A stretch of DNA of 33,307 bases from an uncultured Lachnospiraceae bacterium (GCA_900539175.1 UQAW01000037.1:1-33307); one strand, 5' to 3'; positions 15,567 through 24,664 are shown, counted from the stretch's first letter. The notes: a model not told the origin generated them from the letters alone. Numbers and translations: made by a program.

Positions 15567-16231
15567 GCTTGCTTGAACTTAAAGATATTAATTTAGTCTA
15601 TGATGGTGAAGTCAAAGTTAATGTGTTAAAGAATATTAATCTTCAGATTGAAGAGGGAGAATTCTTAGGAATCATGGGAATGTCTGGTGCGGGAAAAAGT
15701 TCCTTGCTTTATATTATGAGTGGATTAGAATATCCGACTTCAGGAAAGGTTATTTTAGAAGGTAAGGAGATTACGTCTTTTTCCAAAGATGAATTGGCAG
15801 ATGTAAGATTAAAAGAATTAGGATTTATTTTTCAATTTTACAATTTGATTCCGATTTTAACTGTAGAAGAAAATGTTATGCTTCCTCTGCGTTTGGCTCA
15901 TAAGAAGGTGAAAGATTATAAAGAACAGATCGATCAAATCATTGAAGAAGTAGGATTGAGTGAGAAAAGAGATTGCATGCCATCCCAATTATCTGGTGGA
16001 CAGCAACAGAGGGTTGCCATTGCAAGAGCATTGATTCAAAGCCCAAAGATTATATTTGCAGATGAACCAACGGGAAATCTAGATTACAAAAGTTCTGAGG
16101 AAATTATTGAATTGCTACATCACTTGTGTAATCAGTATAAGAAAACCATTATTATGGTCACACACAATCAAGAGTTATGTAGATATACTTCAAGAATTAT
16201 ACGAATTAAAGACGGAGAAATCGAAATCTAG
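15563..16231 (+). CDS. ABC transporter ATP-binding protein, MacB/LolD-type
   Basis: The 222-aa ATPase has Walker A GMSGAGKSS (39-47), Q-loop Gln91 (FIFQFYN), signature LSGGQ (143-147), Walker B IIFADEP (163-169), D-loop GNLD and an H-loop in VTHNQ. It is the partner of the preceding FtsX-type permease, with a gap of 55 nt. The ATG start overlaps the stop of a seven-codon ORF. It is the last gene of the AT-rich RiPP cluster, ahead of a hairpin and transposon debris. Confidence 0.92.
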   Translation: MSLLELKDINLVYDGEVKVNVLKNINLQIEEGEFLGIMGMSGAGKSSLLYIMSGLEYPTSGKVILEGKEITSFSKDELADVRLKELGFIFQFYNLIPILTVEENVMLPLRLAHKKVKDYKEQIDQIIEEVGLSEKRDCMPSQLSGGQQQRVAIARALIQSPKIIFADEPTGNLDYKSSEEIIELLHHLCNQYKKTIIMVTHNQELCRYTSRIIRIKDGEIEI

Positions 16232-16354
16232 AAAAAGTGAGTTTCTAATGAAACAAAAAGAAGTTTCTTGTATATCTAATATAGGAAATCTCAAGAGCTT
16301 AATATCATCTCATTTACAGGTTTCTTGATAATACTGTGAAACGGCACGATCTTG

Positions 16355-16399
16355 TAGCCTTATTTTAAAAGAGCAGGTGGCTCTTTTGAAATAAGGCTA
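16355..16399. terminator. 20-bp stem-loop closing the RiPP/transport cluster
   Basis: TAGCCTTATTTTAAAAGAGC (16355-16374) pairs with GCTCTTTTGAAATAAGGCTA (16380-16399), one mismatch, 5-nt loop. A/T-rich stem bases replace a classic U-run. It lies 123 nt after the ATPase stop and just outside the transposition ATPase remnant, so it could be a terminator or the end structure of a mobile element. Confidence 0.6.
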
Positions 16400-16442
16400 T
16401 AAGCACATGAGTGTCACAGTCTTGAAAATTGAATAAGTATGT

Positions 16443-16995
16443 TTAAAAATTCTGATTGTTGACTGTAGCGAGGATGATCTTGTCATCAATGACCTAGCGT
16501 TCCTATTGGCACCGATTGTCAGGGTATTTGTCATGAGGTTATCGATGCGGCGCGGATTGCCGCGGGAATATCCGTGGATAGCGCTAAGGGCAGCTTCGCT
16601 GATGATGCTACGTGAAGCACCGGCACAGTTCAGTTTGTGAAGGATATATTGTGATATTTCATGGTCATCGAGCCTTTCATAATTATAATGGATGGTGATA
16701 CGCTGACGGAGTGCTTCATGGATCGGCTTGCGGAGAATGTCATTGAGGTGTGACTCACCGCGGAGGATCAGGGTAAAGCAGTTCAGGGAATCATAGCCGT
16801 AATTCATGAGCATCTTGATGCCATTGAGGATGCCATTGCTGAGGTACTGGGCTTCATCGATGGCAAGGAGCAGGGGCTAGTGCTTGTTGCGGTACACAGG
16901 TAGGTGATCTGTTCCTGAATGGTCTTGAACATGGCCGGTTTACCGCCTTTATCAGAGACACCCAGAATGGAACAGAACTGTTTATTGTGAATTTC
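16443..16995 (-). pseudogene. Decayed transposition-type AAA ATPase (TniB/ExeA-like)
   Basis: On the minus strand the fragments read FCSILGVSDKGGKPAMFKTI, then after a frame change PLLLAIDEAQYLSNG (Walker B), GIKMLMNYGYDSLNCFTL, LILRGESHLNDILRKP, YERLDDHEISQYI and GNPRRIDNLMTNTL. After another frame change it reads VIDDKIILATVNNQNF and stops at 16443-16445. This is the helper ATPase of a two-gene transposon (TniB/TnsC/ExeA-like). The Walker A part and the partner transposase are missing. At least two frameshifts make it a pseudogene. It shows past transposon activity at the right edge of the AT-rich island. Confidence 0.8.
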
Positions 16996-17072
16996 ATGAG
17001 GAGTTCACACTTATTTTATTTATTGTAAGTTCAGTGGTCGGGGGATTTTGACAAAAAACCGGGAGAGAAGAG

Positions 17073-17750
17073 ATGTTTAAAAAGCAAAATATTTTAATGC
17101 TAAAAAGTTTTATAACGATATGTTTTTTGGGCATGATTCCACTGCGGATTTTGGTAAGAGTTATTTTTGATATAAAAAAGTATAATGTTGATGATAGTGC
17201 AATGAATTATGTGGCATTGATGATAGGTTATGCAATTATGGGATTTATTGCATGTTATCTTTACAGGGACTTGTTTAAATACGAATTAAAAAAATGTGGT
17301 AAGGTATTTGAACTGATAAAAACAGTAATAATCTATAGCTGCCTTTTCCTGGGATTTGAAGTCATTTTTAATTATCTGTATTCAATTAGTATAGGTTCCC
17401 TGAATACAAGTAATCAAAAAATAATTGATGCAGGCAATGGGTTGAATTTCAACATTTATTTATTATGTTGTTTTGCCAGGGTAGTTGCAGCTCCAATCGT
17501 TGAGGAAATTATTTTTAGATATATTTTACAAAATTGGGTGAAAAATAAATTTAAGGTTCATGGAAGAGTTATTTCAATATTATTTACCGCAATTATATTC
17601 GGAATACTTCATAGTGGATTTTCTAAGGAGTTAATTTTATATGCAGTACCCGGATTATTATTTGGTATGATTTATAATAAAACGAATAATTTATTAGTTG
17701 TAATTATTATTCATGCAATAAACAATTTGCTTTCTGCATTAAATATTTAG
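17073..17750 (+). CDS. CPBP-family intramembrane metalloprotease
   Basis: The 225-aa protein has about six to seven membrane helices and the CPBP (Abi) motifs: EEIIFR in VAAPIVEEIIFRYIL (motif 1, about residues 145-150), FGILHS (motif 2, His at about 182) and a last motif in VVIIIHAINN. CPBP proteins are Rce1-like proteases. In peptide-antibiotic clusters they can serve in immunity or processing. Here it is AT-rich like the RiPP cluster but is cut off from it by transposon debris. GGGAGAGAAG precedes the ATG. Functional linkage to the cluster is only possible, not shown. Confidence 0.85.
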   Translation: MFKKQNILMLKSFITICFLGMIPLRILVRVIFDIKKYNVDDSAMNYVALMIGYAIMGFIACYLYRDLFKYELKKCGKVFELIKTVIIYSCLFLGFEVIFNYLYSISIGSLNTSNQKIIDAGNGLNFNIYLLCCFARVVAAPIVEEIIFRYILQNWVKNKFKVHGRVISILFTAIIFGILHSGFSKELILYAVPGLLFGMIYNKTNNLLVVIIIHAINNLLSALNI

Positions 17751-17964
17751 TGAGCAATACAAACTTCTCATTTTATATATGGAAGGTTTACGAGGAATGT
17801 GCCGCCTGTTTTCTAAATAGGTTATTGGGCAGAAGCGCTGATAAGGATGGCATTCAGTCATTTTGGAGGGGAAGGGATGGAAGGTAGGACATAATCGTCA
17901 GATAAGAGAACAGATAGAAATCTCAGATTCTGTCATTTAACTGAAAAAGTGAAAGGAAAATAAA

Positions 17965-19119
17965 GTGGATAAGAAAAACAAAAAGAAAACTCGAAAAAGA
18001 AATAAATATTTAAGTGGACTGCTTTTTATACTGATAGGAGCAGCATGCGGTGTTTTGATGGCCAGATATCTTGAAGCGATTTCGAAAGGCGATATGCCTT
18101 TGGGAAAATACATAGTTGTTTTCGGCCTGATGCTGATTGCGATGTATGCGGCGGCATTTTTGCAGATTATTATACACGAGACGGGACATCTGGTGTTTGG
18201 ACTTCTGTCAGGGTATCGCTTTTTATCATTCAGAATCGGCAATCTGATGTGGATAAAGGAAAATGAAAAAGTCAGATTTCGGAAAATGTCTCTTGAGGGA
18301 ACCGACGGTCAATGTCTGATGTGTCCGCCGGATATGGAGGATGGAAAAATTCCGTTTTTTCTGTATAATCTTGGCGGGTCTTTTATGAATATTATTTCAT
18401 CGCTTATCTTTGCAGGGGCGTATTTCCTTTGTAAAGAGATACGTTACCTGTCATTTTTCCTATTGCTTATGAGCATTGTCGGAATCGGAGTTGCTTTCAT
18501 GAACGGTGTTCCCATGCGGCTCGGTTCGGTAGATAACGATGGGTATAATGCAAAATCTCTTGGGAAATCTTCTGCTGCCCTTCGTTCTTTTTGGGTGCAG
18601 ATGAAGATCAGTGAACAAATTGCCAAAGGGTTACGCCTGAAAGAGATGCCGGAGGAGTGGTTTGGCATTCCGGAAGATGATGAAATGCAGAACAGTATGA
18701 CAGCAGCAATGGCGGTATTTTATGAGAATCGTCTCATGGATCAGCACAAATTTGAGGAAGCAGGGGAATTAATAGATAAACTATGTTCTATGAATACGGC
18801 GATTGTTGGATTGTATAATAACTTACTTGCCTGTGATAGATTGTATTGTGAACTGATTGGGAACGAAGACGAACAGGTAATCAACAACCTGCGGACAAAA
18901 GAACAGTTGAAGTTCATGAAGCAGATGAAGAAATTCCCGTCGGTTCTACGTACCGAGTATGCTTTTTTCCTGCTTTATGAAAAAGATATGACAAAAGTAA
19001 ATCAGATAAAAGAGCAGTTTGAAAAGTGCGCTGCGACATATCCTTATGCAAGTGATATTGAGAGCGAACGGGAACTTTTACAGATAGCTGATGAAGCGGC
19101 AAAAGTTTTAGGGATATAA
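17965..19119 (+). CDS. M50-like membrane protein with C-terminal helical domain
   Basis: GTG 17965 follows AAAGGA. The 384-aa product has a lysine-rich N-terminus (MDKKNKKKTRKRNK) and about six membrane helices up to ~190. It carries the zinc-site-like motif HETGH (about 72-76) in IIIHETGHLVFG and a distal DNDGYN motif, as in site-2 proteases. The C-terminal ~190 residues are soluble and helical, perhaps tetratricopeptide-like (AGELIDKLCSMNTAIVGLYN). It shares no leader-binding domain with the M50 protein at 8801. Base composition is that of the core genome. The substrate is unknown. Confidence 0.7.
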   Translation: MDKKNKKKTRKRNKYLSGLLFILIGAACGVLMARYLEAISKGDMPLGKYIVVFGLMLIAMYAAAFLQIIIHETGHLVFGLLSGYRFLSFRIGNLMWIKENEKVRFRKMSLEGTDGQCLMCPPDMEDGKIPFFLYNLGGSFMNIISSLIFAGAYFLCKEIRYLSFFLLLMSIVGIGVAFMNGVPMRLGSVDNDGYNAKSLGKSSAALRSFWVQMKISEQIAKGLRLKEMPEEWFGIPEDDEMQNSMTAAMAVFYENRLMDQHKFEEAGELIDKLCSMNTAIVGLYNNLLACDRLYCELIGNEDEQVINNLRTKEQLKFMKQMKKFPSVLRTEYAFFLLYEKDMTKVNQIKEQFEKCAATYPYASDIESERELLQIADEAAKVLGI

Positions 19120-19164
19120 CATGGTTTGAAATAAATATAGCTGGAATAAAATATCTGATATGCA

Positions 19165-19196
19165 GCCGTGAGGAACTGTTTCCTTGCGGCATTTTT
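19165..19196 (+). terminator. Terminator after the M50-like gene
   Basis: GCCGTGAGGAA (19165-19175) pairs with TTCCTTGCGGC (19180-19190) with G-U type exceptions and a short loop. ATTTTTC follows. Confidence 0.75.
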
Positions 19197-19207
19197 CATT
19201 AAATGAT

Positions 19208-19236
19208 ATGACAAGAACCTCATTATCTGTTATGAT
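19208..19236 (+). promoter_or_regulatory. Sigma-A promoter of dnaE
   Basis: ATGACA (19208-19213), 17-nt spacer, TATGAT (19231-19236), located 35 nt before the TTG start of dnaE and just after a terminator. Confidence 0.65.
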
Positions 19237-19270
19237 AGAACTATTGGTAGATAGAAAGAGGAGATTGGCT

Positions 19271-22200
19271 TTGAGTTTTGTACATTTACACACCCATACG
19301 GAATACAGTCTTCTGGACGGTTCCAATAAAATAAAAGAATATGTTGCCCGGGTGAAAGAACTGGGCATGAACAGTGCGGCGATCACGGATCACGGCGTAA
19401 TGTTCGGCGTTATTGATTTTTACCGTGCGGCAAAGGAAGCCGGTATTAATCCGATTATCGGCTGTGAAGTCTATGTAGCACCCGGTTCCAGATTCGATCG
19501 GGAAGTGGGCAGCGGAGAAGACCGCTATTACCATCTGGTTCTGCTGGCTGAAAACCAGAAGGGTTATGACAATCTGATGAAGATTGTCTCCAAAGGATTC
19601 GTGGAAGGATATTATTACAAGCCTCGTGTGGACATGGATCTTTTAGAGAAATACCATGAGGGTCTGATTGCTCTTTCTGCATGTCTGGCAGGCGAGGTTG
19701 CACGGTATCTGGTGAGAGGGTTATACGAGGAGGCGAAGAGAGCGGCGCTTCGTTACCGGGAGATCTTTGGGGAAGGCAATTATTTTCTGGAGATGCAGGA
19801 TCATGGAATTGCAGAGCAGCGTCTGGTCAATCAGCAGTTGATGCGGATGAGCAAAGAGACCGGGATCGGACTGGTTGCTACCAATGATATCCATTACACC
19901 TATGCGGAGGATGAGGCTTCCCACGACATTCTTCTCTGTATCCAGACCGGCAAGAAGCTGGCGGATGAGGATCGGATGCGTTATGTTGGCGGTCAGTATT
20001 ATGTAAAGTCACCGGAGGAGATGGCAGAGTTGTTTTCTTATGCGCCTGAAGCACTGGAAAATACCCAGAAAATCGCAGACCGGTGTCATGTGGAATTTGA
20101 ATTCGGTGTGACAAAGCTGCCGAAATTCGATGTTCCCGATGGTTATACATCCTGGGAATATCTGAATAAACTTTGTTTTGAAGGATTGGAACGGCTCTAT
20201 CATCCGGTTACGGAGGAACTGCGGGAGCGGCTTACCTATGAACTTGATACGATTCAGACAATGGGTTATGTGGACTATTTCCTGATCGTCTGGGATTTTA
20301 TCAAGTATGCCAGAGATCATGATATTATTGTGGGACCCGGGCGTGGTTCAGCGGCGGGAAGTATCGTGTCCTATACCCTTGGAATTACCGAACTGGACCC
20401 CATGCGTTACAATCTGCTGTTCGAGCGTTTCCTGAACCCGGAACGTGTATCCATGCCGGATATCGACGTTGATTTCTGCTTTGAACGGCGCCAGGAGGTT
20501 ATTGACTATGTAGTGCGCAAATACGGTACAGACCGGGTGGTTCAGATCGTAACCTTTGGTACGATGGCTGCCCGCGGTGTTATACGGGATGTGGGCAGGG
20601 TTCTGGATATGCCTTATGCGGCGGTGGATGTCATTGCAAAGATGATTCCAAATGAACTGAATATTACCATAGACAAAGCATTGAAGATGAATCATGAGTT
20701 GAAGAATGCCTATGATACAGATGAGGAAGTGCATCATCTGATTGATATGTCCAAGCGTCTGGAAGGTTTGCCGCGGCATACTTCCATGCACGCTGCAGGT
20801 GTGGTGATTTCTCAGAAGTCTGTGGATGAATACGTACCTCTTTCCAGAGCATCCGACGGAACGATCACAACCCAGTTTACGATGACGACACTGGAAGAAC
20901 TGGGACTTCTGAAGATGGACTTTTTGGGTCTGCGTACGCTGACCGTCATTCAGAACGCCCAGCGGCTGGCGGAACGTGATAATGGAATCAGCCTGGATCT
21001 GATGAAGATTGACTACAATGACCCGAAGGTTCTTGCCATGATCGGCTCCGGTAAGTGTGAAGGTGTCTTCCAGTTGGAAAGTGCGGGGATGAAGAGCTTT
21101 ATGAAGGAACTGAAACCCCAGAGTCTGGAGGATATCATTGCCGGAATCTCCCTGTACCGTCCCGGTCCGATGGACTTTATTCCCCAGTATATCCGGGGAA
21201 AGAATCATCCGGAGACAATCACATACCGCTGTCCGCAGTTAAAGCCGATTCTGGAAGCAACCTATGGCTGTATCGTCTATCAGGAGCAGGTCATGCAGAT
21301 CGTGCGGGATCTGGCGGGATATACGTTAGGACGAAGTGATCTTCTCCGCCGTGCCATGTCCAAGAAAAAGGCGGCGGTAATGGAGAAAGAACGGCAGAAC
21401 TTTGTTTACGGCAATCCGGAGGAAGGAGTCCCAGGCTGTGTAGCAAATGGAATTGACGAAGCCGTAGCCAATCAGATTTATGATGAGATGATTGATTTTG
21501 CAAAATATGCGTTTAACAAGTCCCATGCGGCGGCTTACGCAGTGGTTTCTTATCAGACGGCATACCTGAAATATTATTATCCGGTGGAATTTATGGCGGC
21601 GCTTATGACTTCCTGTATTGATAATCCGGGGAAGGTTTCTGAGTATATTCTCAACTGCCGCGCTATGAAAATTGATCTGCTTCCGCCGGATATTAACCGA
21701 AGCGAGGGTGTGTTTACCGTGGAACATGGAGCGATCCGGTATGGGCTTTCTGCTGTGAAAGGAATCGGAAAACCTGTGATGGAAGCCATCGTGGAGGAGC
21801 GGAAGCAAAGTGGCCCGTTTCGTAATCTGAAGGATTTTATTGAACGCCTCAGCGGAAAAGAAGTGAATAAGCGGACATTGGAGAATTTTATCAAATCAGG
21901 TGCCTTTGACAGTCTGGGAGGAACCAGAAAGCAGTTTATGATGATTTATGTACAGCTTCTTGAGGATGTGAACCGTGAGAAGAAGAATAGCCTGACCGGG
22001 CAGATGAGTCTTTTTGACCTCTTTTCTCCGGAAGAAAAGGAAGCCTATGAAGTAAAACTTCCGGATGTGGGGGAATATACCAAAGAAGAGAAGCTGGCGT
22101 TTGAGAAAGAGGTGATTGGTGTGTATATCAGCGGTCATCCTCTGGAAGAATATGAAGAGAGATGGAGAAAGAATATATCAGCGGTTACTGCGGATTTTCA

Positions 22201-22753
22201 GCCGGATGAAGAGACAGGAGAGCCGAAGGTTCAGGATGGGGCAAAAGAAATTATCGGAGGTATGATTACCGATAAAACCGTTAAATATACGAAGACGAAT
22301 AAAACCATGGCATTTTTGACGGTAGAAGATTTGCTGGGGACGGTGGAAGTTGTGGTGTTTCCAAGAGATTATGAGTTAAATGCAGCGCTTATGAGTGTGG
22401 ATTCCAAGGTATTTATTAAGGGACGTGTATCTGTGGAGGAAGACAGACCGAGTAAGCTGATCTGTGAGAAAATTTATCCTTTCGACGAGGTTCAGAAGGA
22501 ACTTTGGATACAATTCCCCACACGTGAGGTATATGAAAAAGAGGTGGCGCGCCTTTACGAAATGCTGCGTGAATCCGATGGGTCAGACGGCGTGGTTCTG
22601 TATATTCGCTCCGAAAAAGCATTGAAAAGATTGCCTCAAAGCCGAAATGTAAAAGCAGACAGCCAACTTTTGACAAATCTGACGAAATCCTATGGTCAGG
22701 ACAATGTGAAAGTTGTGGAAAAGAATATTGAAAAACGTGAAAAAATGCATTAG
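19271..22753 (+). CDS. dnaE: DNA polymerase III alpha subunit, DnaE type
   Basis: The start is TTG 19271, with AGAGGAGA (19256-19263) upstream; it gives the normal N-terminus MSFVHLHTHTEYSLLDG. The product has 1160 aa, a normal DnaE length. A PHP domain comes first (HTHTEYSLLDG; TDHGVMFG; HDILLCIQTG). The polymerase core has GPGRGSAAGSIVSY (about 353-366), the catalytic PDIDVDF (396-402) and KMDFLGLRTL (about 548-557). A tandem helix-hairpin-helix follows (YGLSAVKGIG), then an OB fold (about 1000-1080; IIGGMITDKTVKYTKTNK, FLTVEDLLGTVEVVVFP). It is a DnaE, not the exonuclease-containing PolC. It is followed by pfkA on the same strand, as in other Lachnospiraceae and Firmicutes. Confidence 0.97.
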   Translation: MSFVHLHTHTEYSLLDGSNKIKEYVARVKELGMNSAAITDHGVMFGVIDFYRAAKEAGINPIIGCEVYVAPGSRFDREVGSGEDRYYHLVLLAENQKGYDNLMKIVSKGFVEGYYYKPRVDMDLLEKYHEGLIALSACLAGEVARYLVRGLYEEAKRAALRYREIFGEGNYFLEMQDHGIAEQRLVNQQLMRMSKETGIGLVATNDIHYTYAEDEASHDILLCIQTGKKLADEDRMRYVGGQYYVKSPEEMAELFSYAPEALENTQKIADRCHVEFEFGVTKLPKFDVPDGYTSWEYLNKLCFEGLERLYHPVTEELRERLTYELDTIQTMGYVDYFLIVWDFIKYARDHDIIVGPGRGSAAGSIVSYTLGITELDPMRYNLLFERFLNPERVSMPDIDVDFCFERRQEVIDYVVRKYGTDRVVQIVTFGTMAARGVIRDVGRVLDMPYAAVDVIAKMIPNELNITIDKALKMNHELKNAYDTDEEVHHLIDMSKRLEGLPRHTSMHAAGVVISQKSVDEYVPLSRASDGTITTQFTMTTLEELGLLKMDFLGLRTLTVIQNAQRLAERDNGISLDLMKIDYNDPKVLAMIGSGKCEGVFQLESAGMKSFMKELKPQSLEDIIAGISLYRPGPMDFIPQYIRGKNHPETITYRCPQLKPILEATYGCIVYQEQVMQIVRDLAGYTLGRSDLLRRAMSKKKAAVMEKERQNFVYGNPEEGVPGCVANGIDEAVANQIYDEMIDFAKYAFNKSHAAAYAVVSYQTAYLKYYYPVEFMAALMTSCIDNPGKVSEYILNCRAMKIDLLPPDINRSEGVFTVEHGAIRYGLSAVKGIGKPVMEAIVEERKQSGPFRNLKDFIERLSGKEVNKRTLENFIKSGAFDSLGGTRKQFMMIYVQLLEDVNREKKNSLTGQMSLFDLFSPEEKEAYEVKLPDVGEYTKEEKLAFEKEVIGVYISGHPLEEYEERWRKNISAVTADFQPDEETGEPKVQDGAKEIIGGMITDKTVKYTKTNKTMAFLTVEDLLGTVEVVVFPRDYELNAALMSVDSKVFIKGRVSVEEDRPSKLICEKIYPFDEVQKELWIQFPTREVYEKEVARLYEMLRESDGSDGVVLYIRSEKALKRLPQSRNVKADSQLLTNLTKSYGQDNVKVVEKNIEKREKMH

Positions 22754-22830
22754 AATAAAGCTTGTATTTGGATTTTGGATTAGAGGAATGAAATTTTTAT
22801 CACGCAACGATAAAAGACGGAGGGAATAAA

Positions 22831-23823
22831 ATGGCAGCAGAAAACAAAATAAAGACAATCGGTGTTTTGACCAGCGGCGGAGACGCACCGGGTATGAATG
22901 CGGCGATCCGTGCAGCAGTACGCCGCGGACTTCAGAAAGGTGTCCAGATGAAAGGTATCCTGAAGGGATATGACGGTCTTATGAATGAAGAGATTATCGA
23001 TATGACGGCAAAAGACGTATCTGATACCATCGAACGAGGCGGTACAATTCTGTATACTGCCCGCTGTGCAGAAATGCGTACGGAAGAGGGGCAGAAAAAG
23101 GCGGCGGAGACTTGCCGTAAGCATGGGATTGACGGTCTGGTTGTAATCGGCGGAGACGGTTCTTTTGCGGGAGCACAGAAGTTGGCCAATCTGGGGATCA
23201 ACGCGGTTGGAGTACCGGGAACTATCGATTTGGATATCGCCTGTACGGAGTACACCATCGGATTTGATACGGCGGTGAACACTGCCATGGAAGCGATTGA
23301 TAAGGTGCGCGATACCTCCACTTCTCATGAGCGTTGCAGTATCATCGAGGTTATGGGAAGAAATGCCGGATATATTGCCCTTTGGTGTGGGATTGCCAAT
23401 GGTGCGGAAGATATCCTTCTTCCTGAAAATTATGACTACGATGAGCAGAAGATTATTGAGAATATTATCGAAAACCGTAGAAAAGGGAAAAAGCATCATA
23501 TTATCATAAATGCAGAAGGAATCGGACATTCTACAAGTATGGCGCGCCGTATTGAGGCAGCTACCGGAATCGAGACACGTGCAACCATCCTGGGACACAT
23601 GCAGAGAGGCGGAAGTCCGACTTGTAAAGACCGTGTATATGCGTCCATCATGGGTGCTTACGCAGTAGACCTTCTGTTGGAAGGAAAAACGAAGAGAGTT
23701 GTCGGTTACCGGAATGGTGAATATGTAGACTTCGATATCAATGAGGCACTTGCCATGACCAAGTCCATACCGGAATACCAGTATGAGATTGCGCGGGCAC
23801 TTTCTTACAATTACAGTAAATAA
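22831..23823 (+). CDS. pfkA: ATP-dependent 6-phosphofructokinase
   Basis: The 330-aa protein converts fructose-6-phosphate to fructose-1,6-bisphosphate in glycolysis. It shows TSGGDAPGMNAAIRA (about 14-28), the nucleotide motif IGGDGSF with Gly after Asp (ATP type, not the Asp seen in PPi enzymes), PGTIDLDI (the usual form is PGTIDND; here Leu replaces Asn), MGRNAGYIAL and a substrate segment LGHMQRGGSPT. CGGAGGG lies 8-14 nt upstream of the ATG. It sits 77 nt downstream of dnaE, a common Firmicutes order. Confidence 0.96.
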   Translation: MAAENKIKTIGVLTSGGDAPGMNAAIRAAVRRGLQKGVQMKGILKGYDGLMNEEIIDMTAKDVSDTIERGGTILYTARCAEMRTEEGQKKAAETCRKHGIDGLVVIGGDGSFAGAQKLANLGINAVGVPGTIDLDIACTEYTIGFDTAVNTAMEAIDKVRDTSTSHERCSIIEVMGRNAGYIALWCGIANGAEDILLPENYDYDEQKIIENIIENRRKGKKHHIIINAEGIGHSTSMARRIEAATGIETRATILGHMQRGGSPTCKDRVYASIMGAYAVDLLLEGKTKRVVGYRNGEYVDFDINEALAMTKSIPEYQYEIARALSYNYSK

Positions 23824-23837
23824 ATAAGATATTTGAA

Positions 23838-23886
23838 AGCTGCCGCAGTCCAGTGCAAGGTACCAGGGATATGTGGCAGCTTTTTT
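23838..23886 (+). terminator. Terminator after pfkA
   Basis: GCTGCCGCA pairs with TGTGGCAGC (one mismatch) and a TTTTTT run follows. The T-run abuts the ribosome site of the next gene, so partial read-through or a start site downstream of it is likely. Confidence 0.65.
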
Positions 23887-23896
23887 GGAGGTTTCT

Positions 23897-24664
23897 ATGA
23901 TTACCAGCAGTTCCAATACGCAGGTAAAGCGTGTCATACAATTAAGCAGGAAGGCCAGAGAGCGGAAAAAGCAGCAGATTTTCGTAGTGGAAGGAAGAAA
24001 GATGTTTCAGGAAGCCCCCCGGGAATGGCTGGAACAGGTATATGTGACGGAGAATTTTGAAATTGAGCATAAAAATGTGTTGGATGGGATAGATTATGAA
24101 GTAGTAGAGGAACGTATCTTTACTCAGATGTCTGATACCCAGACACCACAGGGAATCCTGTGCCTTGTAAAGATGCCGGTCTATACGCTGGATGAGGTCT
24201 TAAAAGGAGACAATCCTCTTTGTGTAATTTTAGAAGACCTGCAGGACCCGGGTAATGTGGGAACCATATTCCGAACAGCTGAAGGCGCAGGTGTAACGGG
24301 AATTCTGCTCAGCAGAAATACGGTAGATCTGTTCAATCCCAAGACAATCCGTTCTACGATGGGTTCCATTTACCGGATGCCCTTTCTGTATGTGGAGGAT
24401 TTATGTGAAATATTACCCGAATTGGAAAAGAGGAGTATCCATACGTATGCTGCTCATCTTCGGGGAGAGAATGCCTACGACTGCGAAGATTATAGGAGAG
24501 GGACCGCATTTTTTATTGGAAATGAAGGAAATGGTTTGAGTGAACGCCTTTCTTCCCGGGCGGACTCGTTCATAAAGATTCCGATGGAGGGAAAGGTGGA
24601 ATCGCTGAATGCAGCGATTGCATCTTCTATTTTAATGTATGAGGCATATCGGCAGAGAAGATAA
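23897..24664 (+). CDS. TrmH/SpoU-family RNA 2'-O-methyltransferase
   Basis: ATG 23897 (MITSSSNTQVKRVIQLSRK) is chosen because TGGAGGT lies just upstream; an in-frame ATG at 23873 would fall inside the terminator. The 255-aa product has an N-terminal SpoU substrate-binding domain (about 1-100) and the SPOUT knot motifs DPGNVGTIFRTAEGAG (motif 1), FIGNEGNGLSERL (motif 2) and IPMEGKVESLNAAIA (motif 3). It methylates a ribose 2'-OH, probably in 23S rRNA (RlmB/TsnR-like). The exact site cannot be read from the sequence. Confidence 0.93.
   Translation: MITSSSNTQVKRVIQLSRKARERKKQQIFVVEGRKMFQEAPREWLEQVYVTENFEIEHKNVLDGIDYEVVEERIFTQMSDTQTPQGILCLVKMPVYTLDEVLKGDNPLCVILEDLQDPGNVGTIFRTAEGAGVTGILLSRNTVDLFNPKTIRSTMGSIYRMPFLYVEDLCEILPELEKRSIHTYAAHLRGENAYDCEDYRRGTAFFIGNEGNGLSERLSSRADSFIKIPMEGKVESLNAAIASSILMYEAYRQRR

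Noticed and set aside
17965..19119. Assigning the second M50-like protein to the RiPP cluster
   Set aside because: It has core-genome base composition, no recognition domain and lies beyond the transposon debris, so linkage is unsupported.
20348..21208. Long open frame on the minus strand inside dnaE
   Set aside because: It is the antisense shadow of the conserved polymerase core; it has no ribosome site or recognisable domain. The same holds for the long minus-strand frames over pfkA, the SPFH gene and dusB.
19271..22753. PolC-type polymerase
   Set aside because: The PHP domain is N-terminal and uninterrupted, there is no exonuclease insertion, and the OB fold is C-terminal: it is DnaE.
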